64,000 nt of DNA, from NCBI GenBank assembly GCA_022539475.1, contig VCMS01000047.1, forward strand, positions 1-64,000, read 5' to 3'. Below the pieces are notes generated by a model. That model made no database searches. It was not told where the DNA came from and worked only from the letters and a program-made list of their open reading frames with translations. The stretch is from Gracilaria domingensis. Taxonomy: Eukaryota > Rhodophyta > Florideophyceae > Gracilariales > Gracilariaceae. Shown here piece by piece: positions 8,748 through 18,177 of this stretch. The position numbers and the translations under genes were made by a program. Numbering within the stretch: the stretch's first letter is position 1; every line of letters starts with the position of its first letter.

Positions 8748-11700
8748 GGCTGTACAAGATCAACGTGCTCAGTTGGTCCTTCATCTGAATCATGATAGAA
8801 TCGATTGATGTAGAATCGGTGTTGGAACCATTGAAGTGGAGGACAAAAAGGTGGAGCAGGGTAGTTTGATCGAACAACATGGACAGTTCCCTGTAGTGCA
8901 GAAGCCGGAACCATCCCGTACCAAGGAGTTAACTCTACGATAGTCTCCGCTTTGGAATGACGAGGGAACGGAAGAGTGTGGTTCTTTTCATCGTTTGTAG
9001 CCCACCGTAAAGATATGCATTTCAATATGTGGTCGATGTTTGTTGCGGGGGGTAAAACCTCGAAATACCGGACGAATGCCACCTCTGGTGCGGTAAGTGC
9101 AGAATCAAGGAGAGATATTCGAATCAGAGCGACTACCTGGGCAACCCAAGCCTCTGAATCTTCTCCGCTTACCAATACAGTGGAAAACTTTGGCTTTCTA
9201 CTGGGACCAAACGCTGGAGAAGCGAAGACACGTTGGATGATGGGGTATTTGGGTCGTCCCAGCTTAAGTGCCTTAGAAGACGAATCGAAGTGTTCAAGAG
9301 TCGGAACGAAACCGCCTTTCACGAGGGCCGAATTCACCAGAGTTATCCTTGTCTTTTCTGGGAAGTGTGTAATGGAGTGCTCATCCAGTACTTCTTTCAC
9401 GAAACTGAGGAAAGGAAAAAGAGCCTGTTCACCAATTTGGCAAGAATCGACCTTGTGTCCGTACTTGAGAACATCCCTCTAACAGCAGTCGATGTTTTTG
9501 AACTGGAAATACTTGAAACACAATGTTGAAGAGCTCGTAAAGTGAAAGAACGCCCTCTCATTGCAAATCGAGGAAGCTGTGTGGAAGTTCCTGGTAAACC
9601 CGGATTACGCTGGTAAGGAGTATTGCCATTCCATTGCTTTCTAACATGTCCGTGCTCAATGGAGCGAATAGTCTCTTCCACAGCCGTTGCTGTTCTTCTG
9701 GACGTCTTTTTGTAGTGTCTCTCAAATAGCAGGTGTGCATGTTCGTATATGTCTGCGTCGTAGTACTTGATACTTCCCAGACGGCGAATATCGTCCACGA
9801 GATGATCGAGAAGATGAAACTTCAGAGTTCCTAGTCTGGAGGGATGAAAATCCGTCAAAGTCTTTGTTGCGGAACGCTTGAAGGCTTCAATCTCCGAACT
9901 AAGACACAGGAGAGAGCTTTCAGTCCAATACGGGTCACGATTGTATCTGAATAAGGTCGAAAGCAAGTCCGAGTACTGAGAGAAAACGGTTGTGATTGGG
10001 GCAACGTCCTGTTCTCCACAGCATATGTCAAAGAATGCTCCTATGAAGGGGAAGACCATGTCAAGTGCTTGGTAGTTTTTGGGCTCCAGCATTCCACGGA
10101 GACCGTCTTTCGTGAAGATACCATTCAAAGATTTGCCTTTCTCCTGCGTGGAGAAATCGATATGTAAACCTTTGGCAGGAGAATCGCGTTCTATGGCAGC
10201 TAGAATTGCGTTTTCATGGTTGAGGAGTTGGGTGCGTATCGTTCCAAATGAACGCGATGCAGATGTTCCTATTGTGGTGCACAGGGTGTCTGACTGCAGT
10301 CTCTCGATTGTGGCCGTTTTTATCAGCTTCGAGATGCCGAGATGCAAGTTGTGTTATGGTTCGAATGAGAACAGACTGTATGGAGACAATCCCGGGATCA
10401 TTCCAAGGCTTACGGAAGTTTCGAGGAACGAAGGAATGAGAGATATGGAATTTGAACGCATCAGAGTATCCGCTTGAGATCTCCTCTCCCTCGCACGACG
10501 TGGACGTCTTTCCGCCTCGTCTTTTTGTGCATGTTGCAAGATAGCTGTGTATGTCTTTCGGATGCTTTTCGTGTGCTTTTGAGAACGTCCGTTGAATGAG
10601 GTGGGAATAGGACTGCATAAAGATGAGCGAGGGGCTTTGCATCTATGACACGGGCTTTCCGTTTTGGTCCCATGAAGAATGGACAGAATGTCCTTAGCCT
10701 CAGGAATATCCGCACAATAACTTACAAGCAGAGAATGGCACACTCGACTTAGTTTGTCTTCGCCGATGAACTGAAAACCTTTTTGCGTGAGATTTAGAAT
10801 GAGCTCCAGGACTTGACGAAGAGATTCTTGAAGGATTTGAATCCTGGACTCGCGTAGAGACTTGCTAGAAACGAATGGCATTGCGTCTGCTTCAGATGCG
10901 GAAACCTCGATCAGTGTGGTAGGGAAGTATGCCACTACTGTGAGGTCATCACGGATACACTTACGGCGAAGCTCGTCGGAGAAGTTGAGAAATATGAGGT
11001 GAAGAGGATAGGCGGTAACCGATGTTTGCTTTAGAGTTGTTGAAGACTTATCGGTGTATACCTGCAGAAGACCTACGAAAGATTCACTGTAACTTATTTC
11101 TTGGGATTACCACACTATTCTACTATCCAAAGATCCCATGACCAATTCCTTACGTTTTGAGGTGGCGTCTCTTGCGAGAGAGCCGGACATGGGGTGAGAT
11201 ATTTTCGTGGAGTGGGTCTGAGGTATAGGGTGGAAGAATGTGTTTTCGTTGTTAGCCAACTGGAGCTGTTTCACAAGTGTCTGAACGGGGTCTCTCGTGT
11301 AGAGGGTGGCGCTGAACTTACATCCTTCTGGCGAGAGAGTTCTGCGATTGAAACCGTCCTTTGAGGCGTATCGTTCGAAAATGGCGTTCTTCAGTTCTGT
11401 ACAGCGCTTGGAACTTGTTATGGTCTCGTTGAATCGCTTTTGCGAGAATCGCGGGTCCCGAAGTAGTCCAATTAGCTCGTCCGCCTCACGATGACCAAGG
11501 TTGGAAGCTACTGAAGCCAGACAAACCGTGAGATAATCCATATGCAAATCACCAAGGGCCTCCTCAGAAGGCACTGGGCATGAACTGCTTCCGTGTTCTC
11601 GCTCTAATGACGCGGGACCCGGGGAAGGAGAAACACAATGCGAAGTGTCCGGAATGAAAGGGGCGCACGAAGTGGGGTCGATGATGTCCTCGGACACTGG

Positions 11701-11922
11701 AGGCTCGGGAAGGCGACAAGGGGCACTGACCGTTTCGGAAGATGCGGGCGCGGGCGCGGAAAGCTTGAGACGCTTTCTTCTCCGAATGGGCCGGCTATTG
11801 TCGTCTTCCAGCGCTGCTTTCAGACGAAACGGGCAATGGTTGACATGCTGTTGAAGAGATAAGACTCCTCGGCGAGTAACGAAGGGGCACCCACGCTTCT
11901 TATGTGTACAGTAGTAGACCAT
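8744..11922 (-). pseudogene. Plavaka-like (CACTA superfamily) DNA transposase, decayed
   Basis: Starting at ATG 11922, the protein opens with a C2HC finger (CTHKKRGCPF...HVNHC), then a Pro/Ser-rich linker, as in Plavaka proteins. One reading frame continues from 11922 to about 9470 and is interrupted by two TAA codons, at 11109-11107 (after IVW) and 10356-10354 (after FEP, just before HNLHLGISK). A frameshift near 9465 moves it to the frame that ends at 8744. Family signs are the block with TAYPLHLIFLNFSDELRRK, the CHRCKAP knuckle, the LHLGISKLI block, and KFHLLDHLVDDIRRLGSIKY followed by an ELEH-like EHAHLLFERHYKKTSRR. These resemble fungal Plavaka transposases. Both stops being TAA, each a likely point change, suggests an inactive copy. 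Terminal repeats were not identified. Confidence 0.7.
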
Positions 11923-12006
11923 GGGAAGAAGAAATGAACGAGAAACGACGACAAAGACTGCAAGGGAAGGGCGTCCGAAGGGAGAAGGAGGTCGAGCGAC
12001 AGTCAA

Positions 12007-12600
12007 TATCGACGTCTTGCTCAGAACGGAGAATATATTTTGAGTTTAAATCACGTGCTTTCGTTCAAAAATGAACGTAGGTACACGTCGACCTCAACAC
12101 AAGGGTGTACTTCTCGTATTATCTACCACTGGTTATAAACCTGTGGTTTCCCAACGTTGTACGCTGTACACTTGTCCAATCTCGCACAGAAAAATAAATC
12201 TCTTCCCTCCGCCGCCGCCGCCGCCCGTCCGACGTCCGACCTTTTGATACCGTCGTGATCCGTGCCATCCTCGCGTTCTACTCCGCTCCGTCGTACGTTT
12301 TTCCGCCCTCGCACTCGCTACGAAGTGCGAGGGCGGAAAAAAGTACGACGGATTACGAAGTAGCGTGCTGAGAATGGATTCCATTAAGCGGACATGAAGC
12401 GTACCTCATTCTCTTTCTCCGCCCTCGTCGGACGCCTCCATAAAGCGGACAGCATCCGTATCTCACGGATGTATTCCGTGCAGTCTTTTCGTACGTGCTT
12501 CCATTTCCTTCCACGTATCTTTGTTCTAAACTAACCAATCCTCACCACGTCTCTTCGCGCTCTGCGACATGTACACGGCAAGAAAACGGCTTTGGGTTAC
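12007..12600. other. Intergenic stretch after transposase
   Basis: No gene is supported. It contains short dyads (CGTTC around AAAAAT at about 12062-12078; CCACTGG...CCTGTGG at about 12127-12150), a CCG/GCC triplet run near 12210 and the strong hairpin at 12288-12351. One of these could be the transposon end, but no partner terminus was found inside the window. Confidence 0.5.
12288..12351. repeat. Near-perfect 64-bp foldback
   Basis: The left arm reads CCGTCGTAC, a T run, then CCGCCCTCGCACT. It pairs with AGTGCGAGGGCGG, an A run and GTACGACGG around a short CGCTACGA loop. The A/T runs differ by one base. A transcript would form a ~28-bp stem. It could be a foldback element or a transcript-processing signal. 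Confidence 0.7.
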
Positions 12601-12604
12601 TTTT

Positions 12605-13489
12605 GCGAGTTACTAGGTCCCTCGACTTTTCTAGCGCAACGTTTCTGTTTTGCTCTTATCAATGGTACGTTCTATCGCATTTCAACTGTATCCAACGGAG
12701 CATTGACTAACTTATGGATACTTTCTGCTTGCGTATACAGGAAAACGACCAATTTCATTTCGTCTCTCAAGATCGATCTCTGGCTGTTCGGGATAGGCGA
12801 TTCTGGTACTTGGTTGGGACATAGGCTGCTCTCTCGTTAATCGCATCTTGCGGTATGTTTGCTGCATGGGCATTCTTGGTGTCCTTGGTTGTGAGTTCTC
12901 GCTTCGACACCTTATCGCGCTTTACGATGATGGTGGGCTGGTAATCTAACCGATCCCTTTCCTGCTTCTTCTTCCGTTTGCGAGTTACTAGGTCCCTCGA
13001 CTTTTCTAGCGCAACGTTTCTGTTTTGCTCTTATCAATGGTACGTTCTATCGCATTTCAACTGTATCCAACGGAGCATTGACTAACATATGGATACTTTC
13101 TGCTTGCGTATACAGGAAAACGACCAATTTCATTTCTTCTCTCAAGATCGATCTCTGGCTGTTCGGGATAGGCGATTCTGGTACTTGGTTGGGACATAGG
13201 CTGCTCTTTCGTTCATCGCATCTTGAGGTATGTTTGCTGCATGGGCATTCTTGGTGTCCTTGGTTGTGAGTTCTCGCTTCGACACCTTTCGCGCTTTACG
13301 ATGATGGTGGGCTGGTAATCTAACCGATCCCTTTCCTTCTTCTTTTTCATTTTGCGAGTTACTAGGTCCCTCGACTTTTCTAGCGCAACGTTTCTGTTTT
13401 GCTTTATCAATGGTACGTTCCATCGCATTTCAAATGTATCCAACGGGTCATTGACTAACATATGGATACTTTCTGCTTGCGTATAGGTA
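12605..13489. repeat. Tandem repeat, ~375-bp unit, 2.4 copies
   Basis: Units start at GCGAGTTACTAGGTCCCTCG at 12605, 12980 and 13354, giving periods of 375 and 374. The third copy stops after the GCTTGCGTATA block near 13489. Copies differ by few substitutions and small indels. Inside each unit a GTACGT...GTATACAG segment of about 80 bases looks like a GT-AG intron (weaker in the last copy), followed by an open stretch WLFGIGDSGTWLGHRLL, but no long frame spans a unit. It could be a minisatellite, a duplicated gene fragment or tandem transposon sequence. Confidence 0.8.
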
Positions 13490-13532
13490 AATGACTTTTG
13501 ATGCGGACGTAGCTCACGAGTTGCAGGTGCAG

Positions 13533-13584
13533 GTTCCTCAAGTAGGGAACCATGCATCTGGGCATGGTTCCCTACATGAGGAAC
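13533..13584. repeat. Foldback, 23-bp arms
   Basis: GTTCCTCAAGTAGGGAACCA pairs with TGGTTCCCTACATGAGGAAC with one mismatch around a GCATCTGGGC-type loop. It begins a run of hairpins just after the tandem repeat. Confidence 0.7.
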
Positions 13585-13585
13585 G

Positions 13586-13618
13586 GAGAGGATGAGGCGC
13601 TTCGCGCCTCATCCTCTC
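13586..13618. repeat. Perfect 15-bp-arm hairpin
   Basis: GAGAGGATGAGGCGC and its exact complement flank a TTC loop. It follows the previous foldback by one base. A smaller CTGCGGCATCTGCCGCAG dyad follows near 13660-13685. Confidence 0.7.
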
Positions 13619-13619
13619 G

Positions 13620-14093
13620 GAGTGCGTATTTGTTCTACCGATATAGCCGATGGTGGACGTGCAGTCTGCGGCATCTGCCGCAGATTGCGCCTACACCCGC
13701 TCCATCATGGGGATATGGTACATGTAATATAGCGAAGTAGTGGTTAGCAAAAGCGGTCGATAGAAGAATAGATACGAATAAAACGGTATGATTTCATAAT
13801 GGGCATCATCTGTACTAGCACTAGTATTCCATGCGTTGCAGGGTATCATTCCGCAGAAGGTATCGTGTAATGTGCACCTTAATGGAAACTGAACCTAGAC
13901 TTCGCGAAATACAGTTCAGGTAGCCCTCGACTAAAGAACTAGCACGAGTGGAAAACCCACCAGTATTTACTGCACAGCGATTCTGGACGACCCAAGCAAT
14001 TATCTCCAAATTTTCAAATAATTGATCTCGATATTTTTTTCAAAAAATTTACTGGACGACCCTTGCCAGTTTCTGGACGACCCTCGCCAAAAA
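13620..14093. other. Intergenic flank of broken retroelement
   Basis: No gene seen. The phrase CTGGACGACCC occurs at about 13983, 14052 and 14072, the last two just outside the truncated reverse transcriptase. The repeats may mark a second inserted element or the break that removed the RNase H and integrase part. Confidence 0.4.
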
Positions 14094-15205
14094 CTAGCAT
14101 CTGCAAGAGACAGACGGAGAAATGAACAGTCTATAAACGTTGCATAGCCCCAGAAAGGAGCGTAGCTCTGTCTGTGTAGTGGGGTGCTTCGCCTCTTTGA
14201 GGGACTTCACGCCAGCTTCCTCGATTAGTAACCGTCCTGGACGTATTACATGGCCCAGATACTTCACTGAGTCAGTGAAAAACTCACACTTCCTCAATTT
14301 GAGAGTAATTCCAGCATCCTGCAACGCGGTCATTATCTCCCGAACATGTTCGAGGTGATCGTCCAAACTGTTGGAAAACACGATGATGTCATCGAGGTAT
14401 GCCAAGCAACTCCGCCATTTGAAGCGAGCTAACAAAATGTCCCCAGCGCACGCTGAAATGTAGCGGGGGCGTTCGTTAACCCGAACGGCATACGCTTAAA
14501 GCGGTATAATCCTGAATGACAGGTAAACGCGCTCTTGTTACTGTCTTCCGGTCTAACTGGTACTTGCCAGTAACCCCAGTTTGCATCCAAAGTGGAACAC
14601 AGTAGCATCGCCAAGCGAGTCGATATACTCGTCCATACAGGTATAGGGTACACGTCTTTGACGGTGACATCGTTCAAGCGACGATAATCGATACAAAAGC
14701 GCCAGGATCCATCGGGTTTCGGAGCCAGTACAACTGGAGATGCCCACGGCGACTGAGCCGGTTCTATCACGCCCACGCGGAGCATTTTGTTGATCTGAAA
14801 CTCTTCCTCTTCCCGTGCTTTCGGCCCTGCCCTGTAACGGTGCTGAGCAATCGGCTTGGTCTCCGGCAGGAGGTCAATCCGGTTTTCCGTAGTTGAAACC
14901 TCTCCGAGGGAACCATCCCACATTGTTGTAAACTCTCGCAACATGTTGCGCAACTTCTCACGGTGTGAAACCGGTACATGACCGAGATTTAATTCTTCTA
15001 ACTCCTTGATAGGGTCAATCTTGTCATAACTCGTAGGAACGGTCCTAACTTCCGAGTCATTTGTTTGTTCAACCGTCTGAGACGGGTCCGACGCAGACGA
15101 GCGCGACGGTTCCCCCTCCCCTTTCTTAGGGTGAGGCACACCAGTGCGTTCTTCAGCAATCCCGAGCATCTCGGCGGCAGTTACCTTTGTAGGTATAAGC
15201 GCCAT
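14094..15205 (-). pseudogene. Ty3-type reverse transcriptase, frameshifted and truncated
   Basis: The frame from about 15205 gives the RT fingers and palm: INKMLRVGVIEPAQSPWASP, VLAPKPDGSWRFCIDYRRLN and MPFGLTNAPATFQRAL. It then stops at 14429. The next frame (14435 on) continues directly with LARFKWRSCLAYLDDIIVFS, the catalytic YLDD, and KYLGHVIRPG. The shift falls in a G run near 14440. In-frame stops lie just upstream between this and the protease frame (near 15251 and 15235). RNase H and integrase are absent, so the copy cannot transpose by itself. The RT catalytic residues are intact. Confidence 0.85.
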
Positions 15206-15250
15206 AGGGTGCGGTAGTACAGTTCCAATTACTTAGTTCTTCACCAGATA

Positions 15251-16090
15251 CTAGGGTTTCTTGCCAAAGTTGGCTAACAGAACCCGAAAGGGATGTTCGC
15301 TGTTGATTTGAACAACTCCGTTCACCAACGCGATCTGATAGTTCTCGTATAACGAGTTCAATGGTTGAACAACCTTCAAACCACGCGGTGCGGCAGTAAC
15401 ATCAACCCAAACCTGGGATTCTGGTGGAATAGAAATTGGACGCGCTACGCGGAGCTTCAGCGACTCCTTCGGAGGTGAGGAATCCTGTAGAGGAGCCAGT
15501 AGTGGTACCAGCTTAGCTGACGCTCGGCGTAATGAGCGACGAACAATCGGCACAACCGAACCATCTTCCATTTCCACTTCACGCGCACGCGGTCGTATGG
15601 CTTCGACATATCTGTCGCAGAAGTCACACCCTAGAATGACAGGAGCAGCGAGCGTCTTGCAGACGATGAATTCTACCTGCTCGATGCAGTTACCAATCCT
15701 GACAATCAGTGAAACCATTGCAGCCGTTTGTAACGGGTTATTGTTAGCATCTGCCACGTCCATGACGGGTCCATGGCGGATTCGACAACGGACTTCCGGC
15801 TGTAGTAACCACTCAACAATGAAGTTGGGGCCAGCACCTGTATTTAAGACAGAGAGATGACGCACCATACACTGGGTGGATAGGCCAAGGTCAGCAAATA
15901 TCTTGTAGTTTCGTTTGGCCATCACTATGACTCGATCCGGGATCCGGTTGTTCCTGAACCGTATCCACGGGCGACGTAACACACCGATGGTGGTAGAGTC
16001 CACGTCTAAGACGGTCTGTTTCCTCGAAAGAATTTTGACCTGGGAGCAAGGCGGTGACGCCTCGGGCGCCTCTCCATTGGAGACTCCCAT
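15251..16090 (-). pseudogene. Retroelement aspartic protease region with Asp-to-Asn change
   Basis: The frame begins at ATG 16090, 3 nt past the gag stop in another frame, as expected for a shifted pol. Retropepsin signs are LSVLNTGAGPNFIVEWLL and, later, VILGCDFCDRYVEAI. The active-site triad normally reads D-T-G; here the codon is AAT, giving N-T-G. A single G-to-A change would explain it and should abolish cleavage. The frame ends with TAG at 15251, and the RT follows in the same frame after another stop. Assignment as a protease is good; inactivity is inferred. Confidence 0.75.
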
Positions 16091-16092
16091 AC

Positions 16093-18177
16093 TCAGTTTA
16101 ACTGAGTTCCATCCGTTCTAACGGGAACGGCGTCCTGCGCAGCAGGCATCTTCACAGATTCCTGTGAAACAGCGACAGAACTACCGGCAGCAGCGGTTGC
16201 CGCTACGGCTTGAGCCGGTGAAACATTGACCTGGGTCGAACCAGAGTGCAGTAACGCAGTCAATTCTGCAGCAGACACCCTACGGGGGTACTCAGCCTTC
16301 GCACGCAGATATGCGGTTACCGGCACTGACGCCTGTTCGGCGGGGGTCAGCGCTTCAGAATTCGCCACAACCGTGGGCATTTCCCTCATCGAGAGGTTGC
16401 AGTTCGCAGCTGCATGACCGTGGTTGTAACACGTGAAACAGATCAGGGGTGGTCTTCCGGAACTCCGTGGGTCTTGGAACTTCATCGTTCGCGGGTCTAC
16501 CCAACCAGGTCGCTGGTAACGACTCCCGGAATAGGGTACTTGAGGACCGCGAACGCGGGGAAGGTCTGCGTAAAGCAGTGCATCTTCCGTCTTCGACGAG
16601 GCTTCTGAAGTAGAAGGCAACTCCATAGTCGGAATAGAATCCAGGTCCACCTGCGCGAGATGTAAGTTATCCACATCGTGGGCAGAAAAGTGCTGCGGTA
16701 GCAGTGAAGCTGATGACGACCCTCCTTCGAGGTGCAACGCTTTGGTTGAAACCCGGTATCCGGTGCGTGCGCTCAAGGCGTCTCCCTCCGCCTTCGCGTA
16801 CTGCACTAACTCCAGATAGGTAGTCTTCTTCCGGTCTTCCCGTCGCTGGGCAACCAGAGTACAAATAGCCGGATTCAATCCGTTGATAAACAGCGTACAT
16901 CGCTCGTTTGAGGAGTAAACATTGCCACAACGGTGGAATGCCTTATTCAGGCGTAGCGAGTACTCGGTCTCCGACTCCTTTGGGCGTTGTTTCATCTCCC
17001 GCAACGCGGTGATAGCTTCCTCGATAGAGGTATTTGTCGCATACGAGCGCAACAAATACTGCATGGCTTCGGGCCAGCAGGTGACCCCTCCTTCAGAAGC
17101 GCGAGATGAACCTCTTACAGAGTTATACTGATCTTCAGCGAGTCCACATAGAAAATACGGTAAGGCAACATAAGCTTGCCCCTCACTCATGCCGAGGATG
17201 TCAGCCTCCGCTACAAAGCGTGAAAGAAAGTCAAGCACCAGAATGGAATCCTCCCCAGTAAGCAACTGGTTGCGAAAGGTTAGAGACATGCGTTTGATGC
17301 AGTCCTTCACCTTACCCGTGCCACGGGGCGTCCGATTCAGACTTGAATCTTCCAAACGGTAATACCGGTAAGATAACAACCTTTTGAACAACGGATTCGT
17401 CGGCTCCAGTTCCCTCAAACCTGAGTGCTTTCGACCACGTTTCCGGGTACCAACAAAACCATAGGTGGACGTAGAACTCCGCGAACGCGTAGAACGAGCG
17501 CGACGTTCACCGTCACTTGACGAGCTCGATGATAAGGAACCCGCCGAGCGGTTTGAAGTACCAGAGGACTGTGACGAATGCGAGTCATACTCGTAAACAT
17601 TACTCTTCTTAGAGCGGCTCTTTCCGGACTTCCGGTCATGTGTACCACAAGAAACTCCCGCAGAAGCGGCAGCAGGGCCGTCATCCTCACGGATGGTGGC
17701 CTCTAACGTCTCAAGACGGCCAAGAATCCGAATGAAATTCGTGTCGACCTTCTCGGTGAAACTGGGATATTTTTAGAGAACCTCCAAGAAGGCATTAACA
17801 TCCTTCCGTAAAATACGTAGATCATCTGATACACCTCCGTTGAGGGCTGCGTCAACCTTCAAATGAAGTTTGTCGACCTCGGAAACGAGTGCTTCATGAG
17901 AACTCCTCATGACAGCAGTCTGAGCCTCGAGCACACGAACTTGAGCCTCCAACTCCTTTACGAGCGCATCCTTCGCCGCGACAGCGGGTACAAGACCCTC
18001 CAAAGGAGCAGATGAGGGCCCAGCCACTGGGGCGTCAGACGACTTGAAAGGCTGTTTCCGGTTTCCGGGTTTCTTTCCATCACCCTGTAGGGGTTCAGGA
18101 ACAGACCGCAGACGCGGGGGCAAACCAGAGCCAAGGGAGCGAGACTTCGTAGGGCTCGAGCGCTTGCCCGACACCAT
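16093..18177 (-). pseudogene. Retroelement Gag with internal stop
   Basis: A single frame of about 695 codons runs from ATG 18177 to TGA 16093, broken by one TAA at 17775-17773 (codon 135). Order: basic Ser/Pro-rich leader; coiled coil (ALVKELEAQVRVLEAQTAVM); Ser/Arg-rich linker; a capsid-like helical region starting near 17400; and a CCHC zinc knuckle CFTCYNHGHAAANC about 300 residues later, followed by an Ala-rich tail. Gag packages element RNA into particles. The stop separates the coiled-coil leader from the rest, so translation could restart at a later Met. Confidence 0.75.

Larger units (their letters stand above)
14094..18177 (-). mobile_element. Truncated Ty3-type LTR retrotransposon (gag-PR-RT)
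   Basis: Leftward gag, protease and reverse transcriptase lie in the order of Ty3 elements. The RT ends soon after RSFLGLCNVYR near 14115. RNase H, integrase and any 3' LTR are missing at that side. Stops and frameshifts interrupt gag and pol. No LTR pair could be recognised by eye on either flank, so the outer limits given are those of the coding part. Confidence 0.8.

Noticed and set aside
8976-9482. Plus-strand frames across the transposase
   Set aside because: Shadow of the minus-strand transposase, whose conserved blocks are clear.
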